DNA of 64,000 nt from Sinonovacula constricta (GCA_007844125.1 CM017561.1:29701994-29765993); one strand, 5' to 3'. Counted from the first letter of the stretch, positions 49,519-60,599 are shown. The notes: generated by a model from the sequence alone, not told the origin. Made by a program: numbers and translations.

Positions 49519-50564
49519 TTATGCTTTCTTTATACGAATGTTACTGAGGCACATGCCACAAGCTTCACACACAGGCGAGCAGCAACAATCCAGGACCACT
49601 CGAAAAATCTTTCCAAGACATCCCATGCAGATGGAGAAATCTCGGAGGCAGGGAGTGAAGATCCAGACGTGGTTGAAGGCGGTGATAGCGAAGTCCCAGC
49701 CCCAGAAGATGGCGATACAGATGCCACAGAACAGGGTCAAGAGCTTGTAGCACAATCCCTTGCAACATTCAAAGCATTTGAAGCTTGAACGCCAGATGCA
49801 ATCGAACGAGCGGACACCTTCCGGTTCCCCAATCACGTCTTCAAATTGGACCTGTGTAAAAAAAAATTAAGCCACGTATTAGGAATTTGTTACAGGAACT
49901 CTGTTGTTAAAGATTTCGAAAAAGGTATAAGAAATATGTTTATTCTGAGTATATGTTTTGAAAGACGTGTGAAAATAAACTTGTCACGAAACAATGAACA
50001 TGTCTTCGTTGTATTATATATTTTAAATCATTGAGAAAGTTGCTCACTTTTATTTATTTGTGTTAATTTGTTATTTATACGCATTAAAATACGTAAACCA
50101 TTGTAGAAATGTTGCATTTTATTATCTTTTAAACAATACACATTTTCCGCGGCACTTTTCAATAACAGTTATAACAAATACACAGTTTTGTCTCAATACT
50201 GCATTCGGATTAATTCGGCCTTTTTTTACTTTCACGTTCTTCGCCGAACGTGTACGGAAAGGACTGAAGATGATGCGAAGTTCAACATTTATTATGAAAT
50301 ACTTCCCGTCTAATTATATATATATTTTTTAAATTATTTAATCCCGTTTAGTTACATTCCCTACTGCTGTATTCAAACTTTAAACGTAGTTTAACTATAA
50401 ATAACGTTATGTTTGCGGTTTTTTTTAAATAATATATTATTACACTTCTACTGTTTAAATTCAACTAAAAACGTTATTAAACATCTAAAATGCAAAACAT
50501 TACATACCAGAATATGACCGTTAATCTCGTTCGGATCACGATTTTCCATATCTGGTTCACCCAT
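49519..50564 (-). CDS. CAV-like: Cysteine-rich caveolin-like protein (129 aa, two exons)
   Basis: Exon 1 is complement(50508..50564), 19 codons, MGEPDMENRDPNEINGHIL, donor CTG|gtatgt. Exon 2 is complement(49519..49851), 110 codons plus stop, acceptor cacag. The signature is FEDVIGEPEG, the closest in this cluster to the vertebrate FEDVIAEPEG. The scaffolding-equivalent is DCIWRSSFKCFECCKGLCYK, with fewer cysteines and Phe at CAV1 F89. The hairpin is LFCGICIAIFWGWDF, Cys at the P110 position but Trp where sisters have Cys. FTPC, CMGCLGK and DCCCSPVCEACGMC follow, and the tail is NIRIKKA. Sixteen cysteines. It may be the least derived of the cysteine-rich set. A TATA box lies 108 nt upstream. 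It is divergent from the gene at 55429. Confidence 0.92.
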
Positions 50565-50671
50565 TTTAAAAAGAATTCACAATTGTTTTTAAATCCCAAA
50601 CAATAGTATTCCAAGATATCGCCCCCGACGTTCAGCTTGGACCTGGCATGACAATCACCTCTGACGACGTG

Positions 50672-50679
50672 CTTATATA
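50672..50679 (-). promoter_or_regulatory. TATA box of the caveolin at 49519-50564
   Basis: Minus-strand TATATAAG, 108 nt before the ATG. Confidence 0.65.
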
Positions 50680-50719
50680 CCCAAGGGACGTGCAGTTCCA
50701 AGCCTCGCCATGGGAACAT

Positions 50720-52365
50720 ATGACGTCACACAACCTCTGACCCCCTTTTCCACCAAATAGCTTTAATGTGTGCCTATTAATTCATTAACGGCATCTACTT
50801 GCACGAATACCCTACACTATATATCTATCACGTGACTACGTTGTATAATCGTTATCAATGAATCTTTTCTTTTCAAAATGAAAGGATGGCAAACTTATAA
50901 TGGATGTACATGCTCAAACAAACGATGTTTATTTGCTATCCCAAATATAATAATTGGCAAGCATGTTGTATGTAAAGCTATTGGAAAAGCATATTCATTG
51001 GCATAATCATTCAAACAAGTTCATAAATAACAACAAAGAATGCCTATTTAATAGACGACCGAATGTAAAAGAGAGTGAGCACTCTTTATAATCGTGAGAA
51101 TCACTGGTATAAAAACCCTGTGTAAGGATACATTAGGGATGCAATCGCATTATCCATAGATACAAACAGAATGCACAAAAATTTGTCAACGAAAGAACGT
51201 CAATACATATGTTTGTTTGAAAGTATTTTATGCTGTTCCAGTTTGAAGCAATTGGCAGTCGTTATATGTTTGCTAAAAAGCAACACGTCGTCAAAAACAA
51301 TATTTACAAACAGATGTAAAAAGTATATCTGAACACGAGTTTTGATGTCTTTCAAAATGTTTGTGTTGTGTAAAGATGAAATAATGAAAAGCGCTCAGTG
51401 ATTAATTTGCTATTACGACGACCTGCGTTTGTTTAAGCACGAGCGACAGCATAACGAGATTCAAACCTTATATTTACATTTTTATTTACGTTTCAGAAAA
51501 GATCTTTGTTTTGCGTTGTATGGTTAGTGTTGTAAAATTTCAATAACAAGTTCTACTACGCAGGGAAATTCTGTTCTTTTCAACAGCTCTTTTGTATTAT
51601 TGGCCTAAATATTTTCTCTTGCCAAGACTGTTTGGTAAGACCAGCTGAATATTGAGAAAAGAGAAGCGACATCATGAAGAGAAAAGCGACACCTGGACAG
51701 TCTGAAGCTTGGCAGGCCAGCGTTACACTTTTGCAAGCAAGACCCTAAATTATTCGGATTTTTTTTTTATGATTAACTTTCATTAAAGTAATATGTTTAT
51801 ATGTGTTATCCCGATATATTACCTTAATGACTGTTATCTAAAGCCACTGCCAAAATTCCCGTCCGGAACTAAGGCTCGTGCTCACCAACCAGTCTTAATC
51901 CTAAGTCATGCCTTAAACTCAAGTCGCCATTTCCACAGCAACGCAATAAGGCTTAACATTGTAGTTTAAACGGAATTGTAAGGTCACAATAGCGAAGTTA
52001 AACTGTCATGCAAAATGTTAGACATGTCGTTTAATATACAGTCAAACTTGTATTAAGCAGCCACCCAAGGAACAGACTATAATTGGCCGCTAAAGACAAG
52101 TTGGCTACTTAACACAAAATATGATATTATTGTATTTTGAGAGATATTTCTAACTGACAACCATTACTTGAGCCATTCTTACTAAAGACTGGTTGTTGAA
52201 TTAGAGCCCATATTTTTCCATCAATAGAAAGGTTAAGTAAATATAGTGTGATAAAGTCAACGTGCATATGCAAATTATGAGTATGCAAAGACATATGTTC
52301 GGGTTTAACAAAAACATGTGGCATTCGGCGTGGGAAATAATAGGGTTATTTTTAAATTCAAAATG
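50720..52365. other. Intergenic DNA
   Basis: No gene. 52030-52115 (GTCAAACTTGTATTAAGCAG, TTGGCCGCTAAAGACAAG) looks like the end of a dispersed repeat. Confidence 0.4.
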
Positions 52366-52379
52366 GTAGTAGTGGTGGC

Positions 52380-52476
<97 letters not shown>

Positions 52477-52560
52477 ATAATAATAATAATAATAATAATA
52501 ATTATTATTATTATAATGTTGTTGTTGTTGTTGTTGATGATGATGATGATGATGATGATT

Positions 52561-52591
<31 letters not shown>

Positions 52592-52592
52592 G

Positions 52593-52630
<38 letters not shown>

Positions 52631-52652
52631 GCGATCGTGATGATGATGATAA
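52366..52652 (+). repeat. Compound trinucleotide microsatellite
   Basis: In order: GTA units (about 52374-52474), AAT units (52475-52500), ATT units (52500-52514), GTT units (52517-52536), then GAT units (52537-52652). Each block differs from the previous by one base of the triplet. The long homopolymeric open frames on both strands derive from it. Confidence 0.95.
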
Positions 52653-52689
52653 CAAAAACAATCTTCTTTAAAGCTCTACATAATCGATC

Positions 52690-54305
52690 AAACAAAATAA
52701 TTAATCGAGATTACTTATGAAATGTTTTGCATTGAAAAGTTCAACGGTAGTTACAAGGAGTAAACAGGTAATAGAGGTATACATGCATCATGCGATATCC
52801 AACAGGTTGTGCGAGAGAGGTGATGGGGGAGGGTGATGAAGGATTCCTGCAAAGAATGTGGACAGTTGTCAAAGTTCTCTGTAGGACTGGTGGTTTCTGC
52901 GACGAATGACTTTTAGCAGAGAGAATGCTTCATTACAGAGTAGGAGGAGTCGAAAGAACTTGGCATTTGGTATTTGCCGACATAAAAAGGTCCATTCCGA
53001 AGCCATGTATGACTTGAAGCAGTTCCAAAACAGATGAATAAATTGAAATAACCAACCAGAGCGATGTTGTATGGCGCTTGGCAATGTATTTATTAAATTG
53101 TTAGTATTATTCTTAGTATTATTGTTTATGTGTCAAGTTTTTTGTTTGTTATATCAATTTCTCTATACATTATATGCATACAAACAAGTGTATAATAAAT
53201 GTCAAGAGGTATCTTCAAAGGAAATTCTAAAATTTAAGCTGAAAATTAAGGAAAATGCCTTCAAACCCTATCCAAACAACCGAAACAAAATTTTCTACCT
53301 AGGAAACGTTTACAAGTTCTAAAAGGACAAACCAACGAATAGCTGGGAGTTTATCTGAAGTTATTTTTAGGCCTACTACAAGAGAGGCAGGTTATGTATG
53401 CAGAAGTTATATCTGCTGTATAATACAGCGTTTATTGGCGGCTCGCTGAAGCGCGACTCCTGTATGATGGGATGCTCTCTGAAAGGAGTACGTTCTGAAA
53501 GTGAGTCTATTTTGCGGGCGTTCATTACTCTGATATCACGGGTCCTAATTCGGTGATTAGCATTCTTTTTTTTTAAATTTCGGTAAATGATTTTATAAGT
53601 GTATCGCATCGAAATACACTCATTTCATATAGTAATTTATACTGCCAAATGATGTACAACGACTGGCAATTCATCGTACAAGAAAATTCGTTGATGCGAA
53701 ACATCAAAGGAGACGCAAAAAAGAGGAAGAGGTAAATAGATTAAAGCAATACGTGAGCATGTAATAAAGACATTTGAAACGTTATGATTTTTATTTGAAA
53801 GTTCTCAGTATACTATAAATCCAGAGAGAAAGTATATATATAACTTATATTTCTGAGGCCATAGAATGGTTTAAAACAACCCCCACCCCGCAAAATCCGA
53901 CACCATTTTATAGGTTTTCATATTTAACATATGTAGAAAAGCGCGTCGCCAACGATTATTCGAAAGCAATGCGTGTTCTTGACTTAAACGGGCCAGTGGA
54001 AAACAATCCGGTACACCAAATGATTCCCGGTTTGTAACAATCATATACTTAAATAAAAGTGTTCATTTCTGTTAGAAAATCAGACAAGTTCTTGAGACCC
54101 TGGATTTTGTTTATATAAACCATTTCTGTAAAATTCTAATTTCTAGTATGGCAATATTTTACCTCAGTACAAACTCGTGCAAATCTATTAAAGCTGGGAA
54201 GTATAAATACTATAGAATATACTTACTATCAACTTTTTCTCGCAATTATTCAATGAAACGTAGACAACAAGACACAGTTTCAGATATGCTAGAACAAGTG
54301 TTTGT
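52690..54305. other. Intergenic DNA
   Basis: No recognised gene. The minus-strand open frame 52869-53084 (71 codons) has a mixed, protein-like composition (IRRRNHQSYREL end), but it has no match I know and no splice or start support. Confidence 0.35.
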
Positions 54306-54306
54306 T

Positions 54307-54604
54307 GTGTTTATCGTCCCACCAACAGTATTTCAGTTATCTGGAGACCATGTCCACTTGAGGCAGACATAGTGCTGCCTACACTGTGTCTAGCATGCCG
54401 TGAACACGTGGCATGATACCACACTCAGTCACATTATCCTGAATCGGGCCAACCAGTCGTGGAACTTCCCTTATATTTGCTTGAGCGTTAGCAAGGGACC
54501 TACCACTACCATTTTAACGACTTTGGTAAGTCGCGGCCCGGGATCGAACCGGGGGCCTCCCGTATCGTGAGCCGACGCTCAACCGATTGCGCTACCAGGT
54601 CCGG
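54307..54604 (-). mobile_element. tRNA-derived SINE, family 2
   Basis: Inverted full-length relative of 25023-25318: B box GGTTCGATCCC and A-box region TAGCGCAATCGGTTGAGCG on the minus strand, body AAAATGGTAGTGGTAGGTCC, end GTTGGTGGGACGATAAACAC. Confidence 0.8.
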
Positions 54605-54609
54605 TATAT

Positions 54610-55285
54610 TCTTGTATAAGCATAGTTTTGTAACTATATAACATAAAATGAAATTTGAAAACATCGACAGATAAACATATTTTAGCAGTATTAATTAGCG
54701 TGAACTTCAATATAATAAGAAAAGATATTCTCTAGCAAGTTTAATCTTTCTTGTTGGGCGTAGTGAAAAATTCGGCCCGGTCTAGTGCAAGTGTGTACAA
54801 GAATACTTAGAGCTTATTGCACGTTTTATACTTATTTTTGCATTTAAGACATAGCAGCTGCTATTCACAACATCCAAATCAATTGTTTGATTTCTGATAA
54901 TGCTCTCCAAATATCGAATATTACTTTTCTCAAATTTGTCAATATGTCAATATGTCAACTGCATTGAAGTCTGTGTAAACAACGTTCATTATTATATCGA
55001 TAAAACATAAGGTCAAACTTACGTCAATGGAAGGAGGTGATGTACCATTCAGTAGAGGCCTCTTTCTATCAACTTACAATGAGAGGTGTTGTTATTCCTT
55101 AAATATCGATTCTTCAATTGCCCCAGTATCCAATTAAAGCGGTCTAAAAACAGGACTTTTTTTTAAGTGTAAACATACCGTTTGGAATATTGAAGAGGCT
55201 TATCGGCGTAAGAAGTCGATTGTCTTTTGTCCCAAGTTGTCTGAAGACACACTGAAGCAACCCCTGCTGGTCCACGGGAGGCTGA
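54610..55285. other. Upstream region of a caveolin gene
   Basis: No gene. 54610-54775 matches 26265-26440 in inverted orientation, extending the shared repeat around the SINE copies. Confidence 0.4.
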
Positions 55286-55288
55286 GTC

Positions 55289-55296
55289 TATAAAAG
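55289..55296 (+). promoter_or_regulatory. TATA box of the caveolin at 55429-57749
   Basis: TATAAAAG, a near-consensus TATA box 140 nt before the ATG. Confidence 0.75.
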
Positions 55297-55428
55297 CCCA
55301 AAGTGTTCCATAACAACCGGACTCTTATTTTTTGGACGGTTTCAGTTCGCTAGAAGGTCCGTGTACCGCCAAATTATAGTGAAGAACTTTAAGCTCAAAG
55401 TCCAGATTGTCAAAAAAGTGTTGTTGTC

Positions 55429-57749
55429 ATGGAGCTTGATATGGAAAACCGAGATCCAAATGATCTCAATAACCATCTGAAGGTAAATTGGATCTTTGAT
55501 ATAGTTTACAATATTGTAAATTGTTACACTATTTTTTTTCCTCTTAAAACGCTCACAGTCAAAATTTCGGCAACTTGAGTAATAATATACAATTAAATGA
55601 CGTTCAGTAAATGGCGGGAAAAACGACGTTGTCCTTATAGGACGTTGACGTCGTTTCCGTGCTTGTATAATAAGACAGCGCCTATTATCGTTGGTAATGG
55701 TGTAAAGAGAGCAATTGTTTGTGTTTATCTCTTGAAAAAGGCAATTTGCCGACAATTTGAGGGGACACTTGCACTTTACCTGGTACGTAAAAATGCTCTG
55801 TTGGTAATGTTGAGTTTCATTTGCCATAGTTCAGTTTTCTATATTGTTTCACGTTTGATGTTATGGTGTATCGGAGCTACCGCCCCCGAACACCCGTTTT
55901 AAAAAGCGACAGAAACATGAGCTTTAATCGTTATTTCACAGGGCTGGAAAAATATGGTAGTCCGACGTCCCGGACAAGTAAAAATGCAGTTTCGGGCTAC
56001 TGGTCATTGATCATTAAATTAGTCCCGGACAATTCATAAATCGGCAGTCGGACATGTGACCATATAAACAACGTTTTCTAATTAGCGACGAAGGCAGTCC
56101 ATTACACGACAGGAGCATTTATCAGCAACACGTATAGGCGGTACATGTACAATGCATGTACACGTTTAAAACAGCAAATCGCGATTGCGCGATATATAAA
56201 CGCTTCTAGACAAAATAAATAAATAAAAGGAACAACTTGATTTATACCTTGTTTGTTAGTTGTAGATATGATAAATATGTTGTTTTGTTCGTTAATTGAC
56301 AACGACGCATATTTTCGGACAAGTCATTTTTGTCCAGGTAATGAGTCCGGGACTAGTCGTTGAAAAGGATTTTTTTCCAGGCCTGATTTCTTGTTGAGAA
56401 ATGTTCCAGTCGTTGTTTAATTGCCATTTACTCATTTATACGTTAGTAAAAAGGGTTTTGTAATATTTAAATATATGCATATATATGTTTATGCGTACAT
56501 GGTTTATCCATATGTGTATATCTCTATATACTTTTTATAATACAATCAGGGTTAACACTATCCTTATGTTAATAAAATAAAAGGCATTATTAAGCATCCC
56601 AGTCTTTTAAGGCTGAATTCTTTCCAATGTATGATGTTTCATTCTGTAAATTACTCATGTTTGAATAATCATTGTCGCACACGTCTTTGGCATATATCTA
56701 ACTGGACACTCCAATGTTATATACATGTTCGTACGTGTCTTTATCAAATACCTAATTGGACACTCCAATGTTATATACATGTTCGCACATGCCTTTATCA
56801 AATACATAATTGGACACTCTAATGTTATATACACGTTCGCACATGTCTTTATCAAATACATAATTGGACACACCAATGTTATATACACGTTCGCACATGC
56901 CTTTATCAAATACATAATTGGACACACCAATGTTATATACACGTTCGCACGTGCCTTTATCAAATACCTAATTGGACACTCCAATGTTATATACACGTTC
57001 GCACGTGCCTTTATCAAATACCTAATTGGACACTCCAACGTTATATACATGGACGCACGCGCCTTTATCGTATACATAGTTGTACATGCCATTATTATTT
57101 ACATGGTCGCACATGTCTTTATTATTTACATGGTCGGACATGTCTTAATTTTTTATATGGTCGCACGTTTCAATTAATTACATGGTCGCACATTACTTTA
57201 TTATTTACATGATCGCACATGCCTTTATTATATACATGGCCGCACATTTGTACTAAAGTCCCTATATCGCGTTTATAATTTAACAAATACCCGTTGTTAA
57301 AGAGATGTTAGCTCTGATATATAAAAGCCTCATATTTTAATTACTTCAATAAAGCGAGTTTAATTGCATGTATTGTATGCGTAAATCTAAAACGTTATGT
57401 CGTGTTATAACTTCAGGTGTGTTTCGACGACGTATTAGGCGAGCCTGAAGGAGCGCGGTCAATCGATTTCATTTGGAAATGTAGCCACACATGTTTCGAA
57501 TGTGGCAAAAACTTCTGCTACAAGTTGCTCACCACCCTGTGTGGAATCTGCATAGCCTTCCTGTGGGGCTGTGATTTCTCGCTGACCGCCTTCAATCACA
57601 TCTGGATACTCACTCCCTGCATGCGAGACTTCAGCATCTGCATCGGCTGTGTCAGGAAGGTTGTCAACATATTCATTGATTGTACATGTGGACCGATCTG
57701 CGAAGCTTGCGGTCTATGTTTCAGTAGAATAAGAATAACGAAGGGCTAA
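55429..57749 (+). CDS. CAV-like: Cysteine-rich caveolin-like protein (128 aa, two exons)
   Basis: Exon 1 is 55429-55482, 18 codons, MELDMENRDPNDLNNHLK, donor AAG|gtaaat. Exon 2 is 57417-57749, 110 codons plus TAA, acceptor cttcag. The signature is FDDVLGEPEG, with Asp for the usual Glu. The scaffolding-equivalent is DFIWKCSHTCFECGKNFCYK, the hairpin TLCGICIAFLWGC with Cys at the P110 position. FNHIWILTPC, ICIGC and DCTCGPICEACGLC follow, and the tail is SRIRITKG. Sixteen cysteines. The equivalents of CAV1 C133, C143 and C156 are kept. Its best relative in the window is 21776-22863. The 1934-nt intron is the longest among intact copies because it contains a hAT-like MITE and a 54-bp tandem repeat. 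AATAAA at 57931-57936 is a likely poly(A) signal. Confidence 0.92.
55939..56385. mobile_element. hAT-like MITE in a caveolin intron
   Basis: Inverted ends CAGGGCTGGAAAAA and CAGGCCTGGAAAAA, then GTCCCGGACAAG-type blocks inverted between both halves (GACGTCCCGGACAAGT; GAGTCCGGGACTAGTC). CAGG-type ends are usual for hAT elements. Only ATTTC is shared by the flanks, so the 8-bp duplication is not confirmed. Confidence 0.55.
56690..57245 (+). repeat. 54-bp tandem repeat (27-bp dimer) in a caveolin intron
   Basis: GGACAC occurs at 56704, 56758, 56812, 56866, 56920, 56974 and 57028, an exact 54-bp period. Each unit is a dimer of two diverged 27-bp halves (TTATATACATGTTCGCACAT; TCAAATACCTAATTGGACAC). 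After about 57060 only the 27-bp half continues (TTATTTACATGGTCGCACAT). As 54 is divisible by 3, 145-150 codon frames are open on both strands. Confidence 0.9.
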
Positions 57750-57930
57750 CCCGGGCTCTGATGTGCAGCCATCTTCTGTAATAACAGTCGCAAAAGGAAC
57801 GGATATTTGAAGGATGTGCGATATCCGCCATTTATATTACTTTTTTTCATTTTTGTTATTTACTTTAATTCTCCAGAAATTAATTTGTAATTCAAAACAA
57901 TTCTAAACCAATGACATAGTGACGGTTTAT

Positions 57931-57936
57931 AATAAA
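57931..57936 (+). terminator. Poly(A) signal AATAAA
   Basis: 182 nt after the stop codon of the caveolin at 55429-57749. Confidence 0.5.
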
Positions 57937-57959
57937 CCATTTATTTTAGAAAACTATAT

Positions 57960-58480
57960 GTCTAGTTTTTAAAAAGAATTGTTTTTTAAACATTTGAATT
58001 TTACGGAAAATATGTTTCTATCTTTTTTGTTTTTGTTTATTCGAAACAGGCAGCGACACATTTTTAAATGAAAAGCAGAAAAGGCATTTAATTTATTTAA
58101 CATATTGTCAGAATCAATTTTCTTTAAGACAGTTTTCATGTAATGAATTACTTATTGTATTTAATAAGAACCGTGTTAATCTGGTAAATTTAATGATTGT
58201 GTGAATTACACAAGTGTATTATTTATCTTCGGTCAACATTGTCACTGAAATCAATTATGTTATAGATTGTTCTGATATAAACACGATGCATTTTTTTTCT
58301 GTGATATTTGTTGTGCGTTACATTTTTTGAATAAACCTTATACAACTTAGCGTTTGTATTTTATCAGCAGAAAATATGTCTTCAAAACATATGTTCATGG
58401 GAGGGAATTATGTTTGGATACTACCATTTCATAAATTAACTGAAAGACGCGAGACGCGGGTCAGGACAGTGACTGTAGAG
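57960..58480. other. Intergenic DNA
   Basis: AT-rich. No gene seen. Confidence 0.4.
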
Positions 58481-58482
58481 AC

Positions 58483-59222
58483 GTCCGTGGCCGAGCGGTT
58501 AGAGTCGCCAACTTGTAACCCATCAGCCCCTCACCGAGGGTTCGAGTCCCAGAACTTTCAAGTAGGGAGGTTTTCAAGCTTACCTGCGGTGCGCCCCTCG
58601 TTCTTCACAGACATACTGTCTGGGGTCTTCATCTACTAATAGATAGTTTCCACATCAGTGAAAATCCCTTATCTTGGCAGCCATCTTTGATGGCAACTTC
58701 AAGGGGTTTTCAGATAAATTGTACAGAAGCGTAAATTTTATTTTCTTGTAATTTTTTCATTTCTGGTCCAGAAATGAAAAATTATACACCATGGAAACCT
58801 CTTGAAATTCTTTTTTTTTAACATACAATATTTTTAAAATTGGTAATTGCACACAAATTAATACAAATAAATAAATAAAATTATTGGGTCATCCTTAAAC
58901 AAAATAAACAGTGTGTCGTTTTTGGTTGTTTTTTTACCTTTTAAACTATCAAAATAAAGTTTTGATATTAGAGTACTTCATAAAAGCTGTAAAATTTGAT
59001 ATAAAATTCAGTAAAACAGACTGAAAAATGAAAACACAGAGGTTAGTTTAATACAGCACAGTCATACTTCCGGATTTCAGTCTACATTAGATTCTGCCTT
59101 CAAAGATGGCTGCCTTAAATTGTCTTATTAGTGCCCATGACATCACATGGAAACAATCTATATTTAGCTGGGCGTCGCCAATATGACCATAATTGTGCGA
59201 TGATACAAAAACAAAAACAAAA
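58483..59222 (+). mobile_element. SINE (family 3) interrupted by a MITE
   Basis: The tRNA-Ser-like head (CCGTGGCCGAGCGGTTAGAG, B box GGTTCGAGTCCC) and first body part lie at 58483-58637. The body resumes at 59162 with TTTAGCTGGGCGTCGCCAAT and ends in an AAAACAAAAACAAAAAC tail at 59222. The intervening 523 bp is a separate element. Confidence 0.7.
58639..59161. mobile_element. MITE nested in a SINE
   Basis: Inverted ends ATAGATAGTTTCCACATCAG (left) and ATAGATTGTTTCCATGTGAT (right, read inward), followed on both sides by GGCAGCCATCTTTGA. No open frame of note lies inside. The split SINE on either side defines the borders. Confidence 0.7.
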
Positions 59223-59224
59223 AC

Positions 59225-59870
59225 TATACAGTAAGCGTGTCGGTAAAATTTACAAAAGTTAACAAATCATATAAAACGGAGAGTTTTCTTAAGTATTATA
59301 CCGCATAATTCGTATTTTTTTCTGTATACACGTTTTATACAAGGATATCGTGGTAACATAGACCCGTACCTCATTAGTTCTTGACAATATAATCACGGAA
59401 AAATCTGTCATTTTACAGTCTACTATAAACAAACCAGCGGAATTTGGACTGAATATGTTCTTTGACTAGATTTTAAACCGTTAACCGCTTACGGTACAAT
59501 GCGAATATACATGAGCGCCAGCTTAATGTTGCTTCATGTGTTTAATACCGTGTCTTTAACTTCGTCCAAAGTACCAACATCCTCAGCAGGGCGCCATGCA
59601 TCTTTGAATGTTTCGCCCCTTTTAATACCAGAACACCCTAGCATGGCCGGGATACAGCCGGAACACCTCGGATAAGTCACGAATCATCTCTCGGGTGTAT
59701 GCAGGTAGTCGGATCACCTCGGCCATTTCCCGAAATGGGACTGCTTTTGTGTGCTTTTGTTTTTTATGCTATTTTCTATAATTGCCAGCTACCCTTTATT
59801 GTTGCAAGCTACCCTGTTAAAAAAAGTAACACTTGGTTCTTTTCTCTGAAAAGTGTCTCAAGGAACATCT
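59225..59870. other. Intergenic DNA
   Basis: No gene. 59645-59725 has pieces of the CCGGAACACCTCGGATAAGT palindrome family. Confidence 0.4.
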
Positions 59871-59875
59871 CCGAC

Positions 59876-60194
59876 CATTCTCTCACCAGAGGGCGTGCTA
59901 CACAAGTTTCGCTTACACCTCTGTCAACGCCCGGTGTACAAGATTCTTGTACAAATTATAAACAATGCATAAAATGCTCGTGAGATTATTTTGATCTCGG
60001 TATATTTTACTTAAAATGAAAATGGGTATTTTTATCTTTTTAGAACAATGTTTAAGATATATTTAAACCCAAATTTTCGGGGAACTATTTTGCGACATGT
60101 GACGATAGAATATCACGTACATGAGAACGACTTTTCCCGGCGTTGACAGAGGTGTAAGCGAAACTTGTGTAGCACGCCCTCTGGTGAGAGAATG
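59876..60194. repeat. Perfect 56-bp inverted repeat
   Basis: Arms 59876-59931 and 60139-60194 are exact reverse complements (CATTCTCTCACCAGAGGGCG ... GTGTAAGCGAAACTTGTGTA), separated by 207 bp of AT-rich DNA. Perfect identity points to a recent event. The spacer holds no gene. Confidence 0.85.
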
Positions 60195-60599
60195 CATCTC
60201 CGACATCTTGTTATTGACTCCTACACTATCTTGCCCATAAAAATGCACTCCACAAGGCACCGCTTTATACATGGTGCGGTTATTTAATGAAAATTTTAAT
60301 TCTTAATCTTGAATATACGTCCATTTAATGACGCAATACCTAGAGATATGTACCTGCTTCGTGAAAATACAAAAAAAACACAAAAAACAACAAAAACAAC
60401 AATAGTTTACAATAATGTTTATTGATACCAGGACACAATAAATAATATATAGAGTAATGTGATGTAAATTATATTACGTTATGTTTAAACAATGCAGAAT
60501 TACTATTGTACAACACTATATGTAAACATTATTTATCAAGCTGAACAACTTTAACAGCATGGTCGGAAATGATTCGGTTAGTAATTAACTCTTAGCCGG

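Noticed and set aside
50477..50719. 80-residue minus-strand frame beginning MFPWRGLELHVPW
   Set aside because: It covers the promoter and exon 1 of the caveolin at 49519 in a different frame; the NRDPN-coding frame with its splice donor is the supported one.
52201..52695. Poly-Tyr, poly-Ile, poly-Thr, poly-Val and poly-Asp frames
   Set aside because: Compound trinucleotide repeat; composition follows the triplet.
52869..53084. 71-residue minus-strand frame as a gene
   Set aside because: Protein-like composition but no recognised family, no exon partners and no promoter; left as unassigned.
56655..57177. 145- and 150-residue repeat proteins on both strands
   Set aside because: 54-bp tandem repeat inside a caveolin intron; both strands open, no exon signals.
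59699..60272. Two frames sharing HSLTRGRATQVSLTPLSTPG as a protein family
   Set aside because: Both come from the two arms of the perfect 56-bp inverted repeat.
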